Of a DNA stretch of 64,000 nt, positions 13,201 through 24,810 are shown piece after piece. The position numbers and the translations under genes were made by a program. Position 1 is the stretch's first letter, and every line of letters begins with the position of its first letter. Below the pieces are notes generated by a model that searched no databases, was not told the origin of the DNA, and worked only from the letters and a program-made list of their open reading frames with translations. The stretch spans positions 16,970,967-17,034,966 of the forward strand of contig OX393565.1 of assembly GCA_947652115.1 (NCBI GenBank), given 5' to 3'. The DNA is from Blastomussa wellsi. Its lineage: Eukaryota; Cnidaria; Anthozoa; Scleractinia; Plerogyridae.

Positions 13201-16200
13201 TCCCGAAACTAAACCCCGGAGATTGTAGATATAAGTGACGACAAAAGCATAATGAATTATTGGTTGACACTACTTCAGGAAATTACTGGAGGAAATTGCA
13301 AGAGGCTATCTTGTCAGATTTATCAAAGAATCAAGAAAATACTGTCAAGAATTGAGACAATGACAGAAAGGGATGGTACACATGCACTTAAATGAAAGGC
13401 AAGCTATTATCGGCTTCAATATTTTTAAAATACACACATTTTCCAACTTAAGTGAGCTATATGAAATCTTGACAACGAAGGCTTACGTCGTATAAAGACA
13501 AGAAGCTCTTGTCAGAATTGCCCGAATAACTGACATGGTCCTGGGGTTAATTAACATTTGGCTCCATTCCTGGCAGAAAAATTGCTGATTAGTGGTGCAA
13601 CCGAAATTCTCGAAAGAGTGTTCGTTTCTGACAGGCGAAGACTATTTTATAAATATTCTTTTGTTCATTATAAATGATTTCTTCAGTTCGCTTTTCAAAA
13701 AACTTCATGTTTGACACTCTGTAAACGAAAATGGCACATCTGTTACTAGCTGTTAATTTTATCGTCTCTTTATTGTCAAAATAATTTCTCCAAACGATTT
13801 TCTTCTCCTTTGTTTGATCACACAAAGCGAACTAGTTTTGGGAGGAAAAAATTTGGCCGTTCGCCTCGCCCTAATTGTAACTTTTCTTTGACAATTAGTC
13901 ATGTTTGTACTAGAAAATATTCGTGTCACCTCGCAATCAAAAGAAGGCGTTCACCAAATGGGAAACACGCGATAAGCTATCTGCGAACTTTTTAGGGCTC
14001 ATTTCGAAGCCTCATTATCGATCGCTGTCTGTTTATCGTTTGCGGGGAAAATACGAGAGCGCTGGCGAAAACGTCTTTCGTGTACAATGTTTTGCTTGTG
14101 CTAGCAAACGACACATAATGACTAGAGCCTTATGCATATGAGGGAAACGTAGCCAAATTTGCATATGCCTTATCCTTTTGCGTCGTAAAACGCGTAAAGT
14201 GATATTCTTTTTAATTACCAACAGAAAGAAAGCCTTTATGCAGCTGTGTCAACAGAGACATAAAGCTTTCAACTCAATAAAAGCCTACAAGAATAGACGT
14301 AGGGCTGAACCAATAATTTCACTGTTCAATCCCACTCTTTATATAATTGCCATCGTGGATTACAACAATGACCAAGAGCTACTCATTTAGCATAATAAAG
14401 GCGCGATAAAACAGTACCCCCGATAAATTCTCCTTTCAGTGATATATTATTGAAGACATTATTAAAAAGACATCGAATACGGAAACAATTTAATAAAGAA
14501 GTGATAGAAATGTCGCTTTTAATAAAAGCTTTAGTCATTTCCTCACCTTCCGGAGTTGTGGGCCCATCGACCCCAGAGTTGGACGGTGGTCGAGACGAGG
14601 ACTGAGAGTTGGAGCCCGAACCGGTGGCTTCATCTACTTGACCGGGTTGCCAGCTTGGAGGGTTCGTTGGCTGCAAAGAGTGAAAGAAATATAAAAAACG
14701 GGGATGAGTGATAGATCGCGTGAACTGCTCGTGTTATCTCGAGAAACACGAGGAAACAATTTAAATCCTTTCACTAAGTTGACATAAAGTGAATGAGAAA
14801 AGCAAAGCGAGAGGTGTGAAACTTTCGACATCTAAAACACTTTTTGTCAGTGGTGATTGTGAAGAGGTAATTGACGAAATCCCACCTACAAAAAAATTGG
14901 CTCGTCGCGCTAATAATTCTACAAGTTAATCCGCCATTTCGTTGCTTTATCCCCGCGCTGTCTAAAGTGCGCGCTTGTTTTACCTGTCGAAGGTGAAAAC
15001 AGGTAACCATTCAAATTGTTAGTGATTTTGTCAGGTTCAAAACGAAAGAGGTGTGAATTTGATCTTAGATAAATGCCCAGTGTTTGAGACACGAAAGAAC
15101 CTTTTTTCAACACGTCAATTCGCCAACATAGCTGTCTAGGCGCAATAAAAACTTCTAACAACTTGACAAAATACAACGCCATCACAAGTGTCCAATTGAT
15201 GTTTTACAAGATGACTTTTTGTGACTTCTTGTGACGGCTCGTTGTACCGGGCCGTCTTTAATACAGTAACCACACAACAAATTGTTTTTACTTGGCTATT
15301 CAACTTGTTGGACAATAAAAGTTTTGAAAGCATCGCCGCGGGGCGCAACGTAAATACTGCAGTCAGTATTCATCAATCAAATTGTGTGTCCTGAACACTA
15401 TAAACCGTTTGCCCTGGGCCGCGCTCGCTGCAGGCAGTTCACTTCTGTCGCGGGATTGCCAAGACTCAACAGTAACAGTGCGGTATCATTCTCGAGACTT
15501 ATTAATAGCCATTCATCCACTTAGATGATAATGTGATGTTGTGAGAGAAATTTACACCTCCAAGTAGGCCGTCCACCAGATGAGAAAGCCACCAAAGAAA
15601 ACTGCCCGCTAGCGTGGCGCTCGGTCACAAACGATGACACATCGGGTTACAGTACCTGTGGCAGGGCGCTTTCTGGCGGTGAATCGATATCCAAAGCATC
15701 ACTGTCGCTTCTGCTTTTGCCTATGTTTTCCTTTTCGTCCATAACAAGATCAATGGGCATTTTCCCCTTAAGGCAGGAAATGTAGCGCTTACAAAAGTTG
15801 TCACACAGCTCGTGCACCTGGAGCGAGGGAACAAGAGTTATATTGGATTATATAGATTTTGTTTTTACAACAGGAACAACCTCCCCAATCTAAACTCGAC
15901 TACAGTCTTAGCTCGAAGAAATACCTTTGAAATCCGTCGAATAAAAGCAAATGACAGCGCGAGATTAAATTTCTAACTAAAGATAAGCGTAATGTATGCA
16001 TTATGCAAATTCTCGTCTGAAAAATGTCTGGAGCTTCTTGGCTATATACACAGGACTTCGCAGAACTCGAAAAATTTCCTTTGCCCATATTCTTGCAGAT
16101 CTAGCTTTTGTCTGACTGCTCATGGCTGACTAGCAAATGACACCCGCGACATCACAAAATTAAATAAATATTTTCTTACCTTTTCTAATTCCAGGAGGTG

Positions 16201-17514
16201 AAATCTCAACACTTGGATCGATTGAATCATCTAGAATTAGAAGAACCCCAAAATTAACCAAAACGAAGCAGGGAAAATACAAGATTCCTTCATGCTATAA
16301 ATCGCGACACCGAGGAGATACAAAGTTCTGACTGACTGCTGTGCGTGTTTAAATCAACGTATAAAGGCGTCGAAGCATGTGGCAACATTTTGTGTTATTT
16401 AAATTCAATCAACCGGGCTCGTATTAATATTTTAACACGTCCACCTTTGAAATGATAGCTTACGGTTTGTCCAAACGAAAACAACACTTACCAAACTGTC
16501 GACTTCGTGGTTGGACGAGAAAATCGTCTTGTCACTCCTGAACTAAAAACACAACAAACGGAAACCATTATGAGATTTCGCCCGATCATCCTGCCTGGTG
16601 TGTGACTCGAGACGTAAAACTGTAGCACTTCAAGAACGATTTTCAACAATCACGTCAGACTAGCATATCACTGGATGCCCGTCCCCTGAAGGCCTGGGGG
16701 GAAATTGTAACTAGTGAGCTTGAAACTGTTAACATACCTGCTTCGAAAAGACCTGGATATCCTCGTTGAATGAAGCAGAAGAACACACGTCTCCTCCAAC
16801 AGCTCCTGGTTCCCGAGGAGTGCAAGTTGCCAGCTCGCATTTCTCGAATATGAGCGCGAGAAGAGGGAACAGTGAATGCCTGGAATTAGAGCATTCATGT
16901 TAATGAATAGAGTTCAGTTAATAAGCGTCCATTTAGTGATATGCAATGAAATGGCCTGCGATCACGATCCTGCAGAATGCCTCGCTGTAAAAACGCCAAG
17001 ACGTGCGCTTGCGACCGTCATGTGTAACTCTACCTATTTGTAGTACGCGAAGTTGACAGCGATCACTAAGATTCTCAGATAGATCAGTCGATCGTGAATG
17101 AGTGATACCTTTAGCATGACATGCAAATCTGAGCTGAGAGCCGATCGTAACGTACGTACCCATATATTAACTCCTTATCTCTCTTATGAATATCAGAAAC
17201 GGCGCTCATCGCAGTCGTCACTCCTCCTCCTGAGGCTGGCGTGTGATGGTACGGCGAAGTGGCGTTCGTATGGTTCATGTGTTGCATCTGAGCTGAGCGA
17301 CTGTGATCGTACATGGATGTTGCAACGTCCATCGCGTAAGAGCCCACTTCATCATAAGGCTGCAAAATTAAATGATTTTGTCAGCTGTTGCATACTCTTC
17401 CTGCAAATCAGAGCGGAACAGAAGCGCTAAACAAGCATAAAATGATGCACACACACCACCAGAAGCCGGCATCACGGGCAAACGGAACGCTCGGTTACTG
17501 ACCCGTTGTGCCAT
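9670..17514 (-). CDS. Meis: Meis/Homothorax TALE homeobox transcription factor, complete, ten coding exons
   Basis: Nuclear DNA-binding cofactor that, in this family, pairs with Pbx/Exd and Hox proteins. Coding exons: 17503-17514, 17160-17359, 16738-16879, 16492-16542, 16180-16230, 15656-15817, 14547-14670, 11331-11479, 10578-10654 and 9670-10285. They sum to 1584 nt, or 527 residues plus stop, and all junctions are GT-AG with matching phase. Residues about 72-170 are the Meis/PKNOX N-terminal domain ([16 protein letters not shown], then [20 protein letters not shown]), the Pbx-binding region in relatives. Residues about 275-337 are a 63-residue TALE homeodomain with the PYP loop and WFINARRR, which supplies helix-3 N51 and R53. 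The tail is about 190 residues, rich in Pro, His, Gly and Met, with four HPG repeats. The start has an in-frame TAA ten codons upstream. Meis is favoured over PKNOX/Prep by the very close match of both domains. The exact paralogue is not resolved. Confidence 0.96.
10578..10654 (-). CDS. Meis: Meis coding exon 9 (TALE loop and helices 2-3)
   Basis: The acceptor TTTTAG precedes [20 protein letters not shown] and then LQVNNW. The donor GTGAGT splits the Trp codon. This supplies the three-residue loop extension PYP and most of the recognition helix. Confidence 0.97.
11331..11479 (-). CDS. Meis: Meis coding exon 8 (start of homeodomain)
   Basis: The acceptor ATTTCAG precedes an acidic stretch (TGDNTDDEQ). 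The homeodomain start follows: [20 protein letters not shown] and HLT. Donor GTAAGA, phase 0, directly before the PYP loop, the position where relatives are also split. Confidence 0.97.
14547..14670 (-). CDS. Meis: Meis coding exon 7 (linker)
   Basis: Forty-one codons plus one base, rich in Pro, Ser, Gly and Thr, between acceptor TTTGCAG and donor GTGAGG. Low-complexity linker between the Meis domain and homeodomain, placed by phase and position. Confidence 0.9.
15656..15817 (-). CDS. Meis: Meis coding exon 6
   Basis: Fifty-four codons. Begins [20 protein letters not shown], followed by [10 protein letters not shown] and a Ser/Asp-rich stretch ending SPPESALPQ. Acceptor CTCCAG, donor GTACTG. 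Ends the conserved N-terminal domain and starts the acidic linker. Confidence 0.96.
16180..16230 (-). CDS. Meis: Meis coding exon 5
   Basis: Seventeen codons encoding [17 protein letters not shown] between acceptor TTCTAG and donor GTAAGA, phase 0 at both ends. This small exon continues the Pbx-interaction domain. Confidence 0.96.
16492..16542 (-). CDS. Meis: Meis coding exon 4
   Basis: Seventeen codons ([17 protein letters not shown]) between acceptor TTTTTAG and donor GTAAGT. The acceptor at TTTTTAG is chosen over a later CAG because the later one would read GAG TGA. It matches the SSNPELDNL segment of the family. Confidence 0.94.
16738..16879 (-). CDS. Meis: Meis coding exon 3 (start of Meis domain)
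   Basis: The acceptor TTCCAG and donor GTATGT bound 142 nt encoding [20 protein letters not shown] and then [20 protein letters not shown]. This is the most conserved part of the N-terminal Meis domain. Confidence 0.97.
17160..17359 (-). CDS. Meis: Meis coding exon 2
   Basis: The acceptor TTTTGCAG precedes [12 protein letters not shown]. The exon is rich in His, Met, Ser and Thr and ends in KRDKELIYG, matching the KRDKDAIYG element before the Meis domain. The donor GTACGT splits the Gly codon (phase 2). Confidence 0.93.
17503..17514 (-). CDS. Meis: Meis coding exon 1 (MAQR)
   Basis: The ATG at 17514 encodes MAQR, then a GTCAGT donor follows in phase 0. MAQR is the conserved Meis amino terminus. 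An in-frame TAA lies 30 nt upstream, so this is the first possible start if the 5' UTR is contiguous. Confidence 0.88.
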
Positions 17515-17747
17515 ACGCTGCTTATTCGCTCCACTCCAGGGTTACGAACCGCTTTGTGGAGAATTGTTATCGTAAAATTGCTGCAAATGTTTAATCCTGA
17601 ATTCTGACAATCAGTTTAGGGCTAACACAGTTGGATAGCTTTCTAAACTTACAACCCGTCAACTCAATGTAAGGAAAAGATGTGTACGGCCGTCAACACA
17701 ACCAGTAACGAATTGTCAAGCCTGTCTCGTGGCTTTTGGCCACAAGT

Positions 17748-17757
17748 CTGTCAATCA
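17748..17757 (-). promoter_or_regulatory. perfect PBX-MEIS composite site upstream of Meis
   Basis: The minus strand reads TGATTGACAG, the canonical Pbx(Exd)-Meis(Hth) decamer, 234 bp upstream of the Meis ATG and in the gene's orientation. The motif is seen; occupancy is inferred. Confidence 0.65.
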
Positions 17758-18245
17758 CCTTTCAAAATCTCCATGGGCCCTTGTCATGTAATGAGCATGA
17801 GAGAGTTCGAACCTTGATCAGGATGGCTGAGTACATCGCGTATAGAATTCTCTCGCGCGCGTAGCTTTTTAACGAGCAAATTTATTCAGGAAGGACTTAC
17901 GGTAGTATTAGACTTGACAAGGAGTCTCGAACATTAATAAGCTTTTTCCCTTAAAATAGAGCAACGCAAAGTACTTTGGAGCGGAGGCAAAGCCATTAGT
18001 CAACTCTCATGGGTATTTTCATAAAAACCAGCCACTTTTCAATAATACCTGGTGGAACCAATTAGCTTGATGGACCAATCACAACCCATCTAATCCGCCA
18101 AGCCAAATAATGTGTCTAAACATTTCAATCTCCATTGTCTGCACCATCGTGGTTCTTTACGCAGTATCTGGGGCGTGTCATTCTTTTCAAAAGCTTAGAG
18201 CAAAGTAATCGAGTGCAATTTTGACCGTGTAACTAAAGCCATGAG

Positions 18246-18255
18246 TGAATGACAG
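18246..18255 (+). promoter_or_regulatory. one-mismatch PBX-MEIS-like site
   Basis: TGAATGACAG differs from the composite decamer at one base but keeps the TGACAG Meis core. Meaningful mainly because it lies between two perfect sites. Confidence 0.35.
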
Positions 18256-18404
18256 TTTATTAAAAACACGCTTTGGGCTTGCCATAGGCATGGTTTCCGT
18301 GCATGCATGCTTTACATTTCACACCCCCATTTAATTGGAACACAAAACAATTTACAAATGTCTCGATGCGTTGGGAAGTATGTAAAACAACCCATTGTCG
18401 TTTT

Positions 18405-18414
18405 TGATTGACAG
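18405..18414 (+). promoter_or_regulatory. second perfect PBX-MEIS composite site
   Basis: TGATTGACAG on the plus strand, 891 bp upstream of the Meis ATG and in the opposite orientation to the first. Confidence 0.6.
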
Positions 18415-18927
18415 CATTCTAACACCTGCTGTTAATTGGCTTTGTAGTGTTCCTGACTGGGAAAGGCTTCCCAAAACAACACAAAATGAACTTTAATAAA
18501 TGCGTTTTAAACTCAAATACAGCTGAAACAAAAGAAAAGTAAGAGAAGGCTGGCCAATTTGGATTCGCTTAAACGCACGGAAAATTTGCGCCTTGTTCAT
18601 TCTTTTCGTTTCGGTGGCCGTTATTGAATTTGTCGTAAATTGAAAGTAATTTTGACGGATTGTGTTTCACTATCAATTTCCTTGTCTGTTTGATAACGAA
18701 GAAACGTGACGCCTTTTGTCAAAAGCTGTCAGAAAGGCGGAGTAAGGCGACATTCACCTGAAAACAACACATCCAAGCGAACATGCTTGAAACCGCATTA
18801 GATACTGTGTACTTGTCAGTGCTTGCTGTGAAGTTCATTGTCATTAAAGTGAGCTAAAGTTGCTCGCTTTTCAAAACCCGATCCTTCGTGTAATCCCAAA
18901 CAATTCGCGGCGATCGTGTTCGTGTGA

Positions 18928-18937
18928 TCATTGACAG
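18928..18937 (+). promoter_or_regulatory. one-mismatch PBX-MEIS-like site
   Basis: TCATTGACAG, directly preceded by TGA (TGATCATTGACAG), retains the Meis core and is the fourth such element in about 1.2 kb. Confidence 0.3.
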
Positions 18938-21900
18938 CATGCCAAGCAGTGTTTACGCGCCTGTCCATACACGTCTGCCTGTTGTTTTGCAAACTATTAT
19001 CATCAGCACTTTTCAAAAGCTCGTTTACAACTAAGGCAAGTGCTTTAGACTAAACGTTGAGGTTTAGTTTAATCTTCGAAATCTCTGATTTATTCATGCA
19101 AATTAAATACGTGATCTGGCGGGCGAAAAGAGGTGAATGCAGGAGCAGAGTTTATAATTAGTAACTGAAACAAGACACTGTTGAATGCGCCCTCCGTGTG
19201 AGTTAAAATTTGCGCAACATTATTGTAAATCGAGAAATTTCAATTAAATCAGTTTTTACGCAATGTTTCTTCCAAAGCCAAAACAAACGAATTATGCGTT
19301 ATTTCGATTGTTTGTCGGCAGAACCGAACAAAATAACAAAAATATATACTCAATAACACGGCGGGCACCCCAGCCAGATGGCGTAAACATTAACATTAAA
19401 AGACGGACTTGTGACAAATTTGTACGCGTAATTTTAATCATTATCAAATTAATCCCATGCGAGGTGACTTTTTCAGTTTGCAATCTCTCTAACGACTTCT
19501 AAACCTTGCGCAATTTAAAAACATACTGGCCGCATAACGTGGCTTGTTTGGCATCCACCTCGGGTTTCATTTGCAACCATGATAAACAGAGCGCGGTGTA
19601 ACATAATCAGCTTTCCCTTTTGCTTGGCGGGATGTGTTTTTGTTCCCGGAGCGCGCGAGATGTGTATACGTCTGAACCGAATAACTGTAACGAAAATTTG
19701 TTTGTCATTCGGGATGTCGTACATTTCAACATTCAGTCAAGCAAGTGACGTTCTGGCGAAAACTTTCATCCAACAAGCTGACATCTGCTAATTAGATCCT
19801 CGTACTTATCTCACCAGCGCACGACAATGATTAGCCGCATGAAAAATAATTTTAAAATCATTATGCTTCTTTTGCAAAAGAATTTCAAATAAAGACAGAT
19901 AAAAAAACATACATAGATCAAGGAAGCAAGATTACTTTCGAGCAGGGAACGTAAATAATTTACTTGGGTCTAAACAGACGCATTTTTTTAATCAACAAAG
20001 CAAAACCGCAAGTGGCATTCCTTTCCAGAAAAAACTTTCCATCGGAATAATTTATCTTCCCAGCATTGCGGAGCTTTGTTGCACGCGATATTTTTCACTG
20101 ATCAAAATGTGATGGCTTGTTTTGTGTTATTTTATCGACATCTTGTTTCGCTTAAACACGAAATGAAAGACAGCGAATGAGAGCATTCGACAGGGTGATA
20201 ACTGCTCGACTATTAAAAGCGCGAAAGGTTGATGCATATGACAAGCGAGGCTTGAAATCTGCGAAAGTTTTGACACGTTCCAATAACCCAAATTTCGTGT
20301 CATATGGTTTCGAGTCGTCTGGTCACGCATGGCTGAACATTTTGTATTTTGCTGCGCGCCACAATTTTGCCGTGGTTTCGAGTTCTTTTCTCATCTTTTA
20401 GAATTATGACAAGACAGGTTTGCTCTAATGGAGCTATGTATCGATACTTGAAATTTCTGACAGAGATATCTGGCAATTAATGAAAAGGCTTTCAAAAAGT
20501 TTACTTTTTCACGAGCCTGCCTTTCTGGCAACGAGACCAAACTCCGTAGTTCCAAATAAAACTGTACACCTTGTAGTTATTTCATTTATGGACGGCAACA
20601 GCAAAGTCGGCCAGCAGCCTGCAGATTGGTGACAAGGCGACGTCCTCACTCGGCTGGCTTTGAAAGGACTGTTTGAAGTTTGTATATCATGCGTGAAATG
20701 AGAATGGCTCTCCAATATCCACAATAAAATCTGTCATTACAAGCGTGGCTGAAGTGTCAGGATGTCATGTTGCTGTTTATTTCTTTCGCTTACGCTTTTC
20801 TTTCCCGCCGTGTGGGGGAATACTGTGTGTTTGTGTTATCGGATTAAAAAACCTTTGCCCCTTTGATAGGCATTAAAACTGCCACCAGATTTATTTACAT
20901 CTACAGAGTTCGCGATTCGGTATTTTTGAGGAGGACAGCGTACAACATAACATCCTTGTCTTGTCGCAAAATAAAGCCATACTTCAATTTCACAACATAG
21001 GCATGACAACTATGTCGTGGCCATTAGGACGCTTCATAACACTCTCGGCGGTTAGCAAATGGGTTAAGTATTTTAGGATTAACTATGGCATCAATCAAAC
21101 GCGCTATACGTACGAATGCAGCCTTCTTTGAAGTGCAGATAGTAGGAATTACAGCCTGAGCGCGGAGCATTAGAAGGCTCTGGAACTTCTTAAGAGGCAG
21201 TAGGTCAGTTACAAAAATTGCTATTTTTTATCCTAGCAAAATACCTGGAGGTTTGTGGAAAAAAGTGTCGATAAAGAGGGTGTAACTGGTGTTGTGATTG
21301 TGTATAAACATGTGCACGACTTATTCAATTTTTCGTTCAATCGAACCAAAATATATCATGGCGACGGAGATCTTGCAGCGTGGAAACTTGATCTAAACTG
21401 GAAACAAAGAGTAAAAACAAAAGCTTTTGAAAGGAGAAGTTTTATACGCCGAGCTTTTAATAAGGGAAATAGTAAAGCAGCTCTAGTTATATGTAATATA
21501 TTTAAAATCACTACATAGCAATAAAATCATTTCAGTTCAGAACAGAGCGACACGGGTAATTTACTATCTATTTTTCACCAACAACTTGCTAGAGGCGTAG
21601 CAAATCGTATTGCCTTTATTCAGTAGGAAGGGGCTGTTTTTTTATTCGCTCGCTGACCTTGTTTATACAGCAACGTACATCAAACAATCTCCGACCTTCT
21701 AAAGCGACTCGTCATGATTTCGCGAAATTATACTGTAATCACACTTCTCGCAAACCCCCTATTTTTTCTGTTTATTTGTTTAAAGTTAGAATTTTTCTAC
21801 AACCTCCCCAGTTTTTTGTGAATTCTTATGGCATGAATAACAGCCACAGCTATTTACCACAGATATTTTCAATCACAACTTTGTGACCCTGCCACACAAA

Positions 21901-24654
21901 CCTGAATATTAATGGCGGATAAACGAGTGAAGGCGGCAAAACCCTTGATGAAACAACATGTACCAATAAAACTATTCTCACCTTCACCTCATAACTTGTT
22001 CTGTCCCCAAACAGCCAGCTGGACTTTTCGTTACGTTTTCTGATCAGCCTGCGTTTTGGTCTTAACGTCTGCAGTTTGCTCTTCTTACTTTACACGACCA
22101 CCGTTGTGAGCGACATATGATTTCAATATACCACAAACAAGAGGTTCGGTTTAGGATTACACATTTCGACTTTTCCGTGGACTCGGCTTCTTTCAGACAA
22201 GATTTTTCACGCTCCTAAAAATAAACCACTTGTGTTTTTAAAAAAGCGGCCCAAGCTTTCGAAAATAGTAAAGTGCTCTCAGTGGAAGAGGCTTTTGAAA
22301 TTCACCTCGACCGGCGATCAGGCTTAAAGACTGGCGTGTTTTTCCCTGCGTGATATTCATGCCATCATTTGAGTTGAATAGGAAGTTTGCTGTCAAGCGA
22401 ACCTACTTGTACTGCACGTGTACGTTCAGCTTCGTTTGTCTTGAAGAGTCACTGTGGCATTAAAGCACAATACTGCACCCAGGGTTCGGTAGGAAGACTA
22501 AAATAGACACAGAACCCTGTTTGTGAGTGAGAACTTGGCCAATATCGACCACAAGTAGGCCAATCCGTTTGTGGAGAACCGTGGAACAAGTCAGTCAACA
22601 GGGATTTAACATAGAAAACCCTACCAGCAACAGAAATGTTCCACACCTATTTCAGTATAGTGTTTGGTTTACACGTAGGCTTGTTTTAGTGATGAAAAGA
22701 CTACTTATACTTTTGTAGCCTTGGCCTCCATGTTGACATCTGCCCTCCATATTGGTTTTGCCCGTTCACAAGAGAGGCATGTTAAATTTAATCGTTGCAC
22801 TGGATCTTTGCACACAGATCCTAGTTGCTCAAATATAACTGTGTGATAAAGGCTGGTCGCAGAGAGGGTATTTTTTGTCAACATCTAAGTTTCATAGGAT
22901 CGAGTACCACCTCCAAGGAAAAGATTTTGTGCTGTTAGTTAGAATTCTTTTCGTTTCAAAGTATGACTTCAGGATTTAAAACAACTCTACATTGATACTG
23001 CTGCTATCATTAAGCAAAGTATGTAAATAAATTGCTATAGGAATAGAGGTTTCATAGTTGTAAACTATTTTCTTGAAATCAGCGTAGTTTTATTACTAGT
23101 CGGAGTTTATTCGTCTAGTTTAATGTTGCTCGCAGTGCCTCTTCATTTCAATCCATTTCAATCAACTGGTCAAATTTTTGACAATTTCATCGCTAAACCG
23201 CTCAGCGCTGCTAATAGCTTTGCACTGTCTTTTTTTAATTATCCCAGCGAGAAAAGCGGAAAACCGAAGGTTAACCTGGGTTTATTTAAGAAAGCTTTGG
23301 ACTTGTCAGTCTGCTGCCCGGGAACGTTTAGTACCAGTCGACACCAGACGATTATGATCGTCAGTTTCAGGTCGGGGTGCCGGAGTGCGGTCAAACAGGT
23401 TAGCTTTACACGAACCGGAAAACGCTTTATAGAACAAACTTAATACCATTAACGGGCTTTACTTTTCCATCAATAAAGCTGCTAAACAGCTTAGGGAAGT
23501 GGATATTGCATCCATGGCAAATACCGTCCTCTCTCTTTGGAGCAGCATCCAAGCCATGAGTGACACGCTATAACAATTTATGTTTCAATTTTCTGTCGAC
23601 CTTTTGTCGAATGCTTGTCGTTTATCGTTGTTTTAATATGGTTCCAGCTTATTCTATGCCATTTACGTCAAGAATAAAGATCAAAGCGCAAATTTTCGTG
23701 TAAATTTTGGACAACCAAACAATAATCTTCCCGCCCAAAAATTCAATGCTCTCCCGCTCGGGGAAGGATCTCCAATCCAGCTCTTGATTCTTGGTTTGTT
23801 TTCTTAAGCCAACACTTTACTCGTTCCCAAATTTGTCAGTAGCGTTTCTTTCCTGAAATCGTTCTGCTCGCGTAAAATTGTACCAGAGATCTTTGAGGAT
23901 GTGCTTTGAATAATCATTTTGTCGCTGTTAATCTATGTGGTAGGTGTCTGTCAACAAAAGATGGCTCTGAAACTACTTCTGAAAGCGCAATTTGAATTAG
24001 TTTTAAATACAGATCTGTCGACATCAAATCAATGCTGAAATTAGTAAACCTTTCCAGGGAGAGCCTTGACGAGGTATTTTACCTCAAAACTGAAATCCGG
24101 ACGATTCAGTAAAAAGTTATCTCAAGTGTCGTTTAGCTTTTTTCAGTTTCACGCGGCCGAGCAGGTGGTCGTGAATATGTCCCCTTTCTTTTTTCGCAAG
24201 GTACAATCTCTTCCTTCCTGTAGTGATTGTTCATCGAAGTGTTCTTGTAATGTACATTTTCCAACGGCAATATACCGTCTATGGTTTTAACATTTCAAGC
24301 GCAATTCTTCATTGTAAATGGAACAGGGGAATAAAAAACGTGGATATATACTTGCGGCTTTGGGAACCACTACGCTCCCCTTTACATTCACTTCTTTCTA
24401 CAGTTATGTCCTATCTATTTCGTTCTCTCACTGTTTTAGCATGCCATGCACTATAGAAACTAACTTGAAATAAGTAAATAAAAAGCACGCGGTCCTTTTC
24501 AAGCGTAAACGTTCACTTTACAAGTATAGTTTTATTCTTTTATTCGACTGTCGATGCCGCCATGACTATTAATATGCCGTGTGTCGGTTGTGTTGACTTT
24601 AATTTGAAAAGGCCTTGAGTTATAAGCTGTGACATTTCTGCAGAGCAGCGATCA

Positions 24655-24810
24655 ATGCACATTTACCGCACAATTACAGAGTGGGTCGAACACCAAGCTG
24701 GCCTTGAATTTTTAGTGGCAATGAATGATCAACTTCGCGAAAGGCAGTCGATCGGGTTTTGTCCCAGCGGAAAGAAGAAAAGGCGAACTTCAAAAGACAT
24801 TGAAGAATAA
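24655..24810 (+). CDS. possible small protein or last exon, 51 codons
   Basis: The open frame starts MHIYRTITEWVEHQAGLEFL and ends in a basic tail with GFCPSGKKKRR. A pyrimidine-rich stretch and CAG just upstream (24634-24642) could be an acceptor, so this may be a final exon with the frame open upstream of the ATG. The stop lies inside AATAAA, so any 3' UTR would be very short. RER, Gln and Gly-Lys-Lys-Lys-Arg-Arg are arranged as in an amidated peptide precursor, but no signal peptide is found here. No family recognised; chance is quite possible. Confidence 0.22.
   Translation: MHIYRTITEWVEHQAGLEFLVAMNDQLRERQSIGFCPSGKKKRRTSKDIEE

Larger units (their letters stand above)
17515..24654. other. 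Meis 5' flank, no supported gene
   Basis: About 7 kb, mostly unique-looking AT-rich DNA. Apart from the PBX-MEIS-like cluster I find no exon with both splice sites and recognisable protein. An Arg-rich open stretch on the minus strand at about 21989-22096 ends in a good GTGAGA donor but has no convincing acceptor or start. Few repeats are visible, as is typical around developmental regulators. Confidence 0.5.

Noticed and set aside
21989..22096. Arg-rich minus-strand exon ending AAG/GTGAGA
   Set aside because: No plausible acceptor, start codon or neighbouring exon.
23123..23443. 106-codon plus-strand ORF
   Set aside because: No splice context, no recognisable motif and composition close to random.
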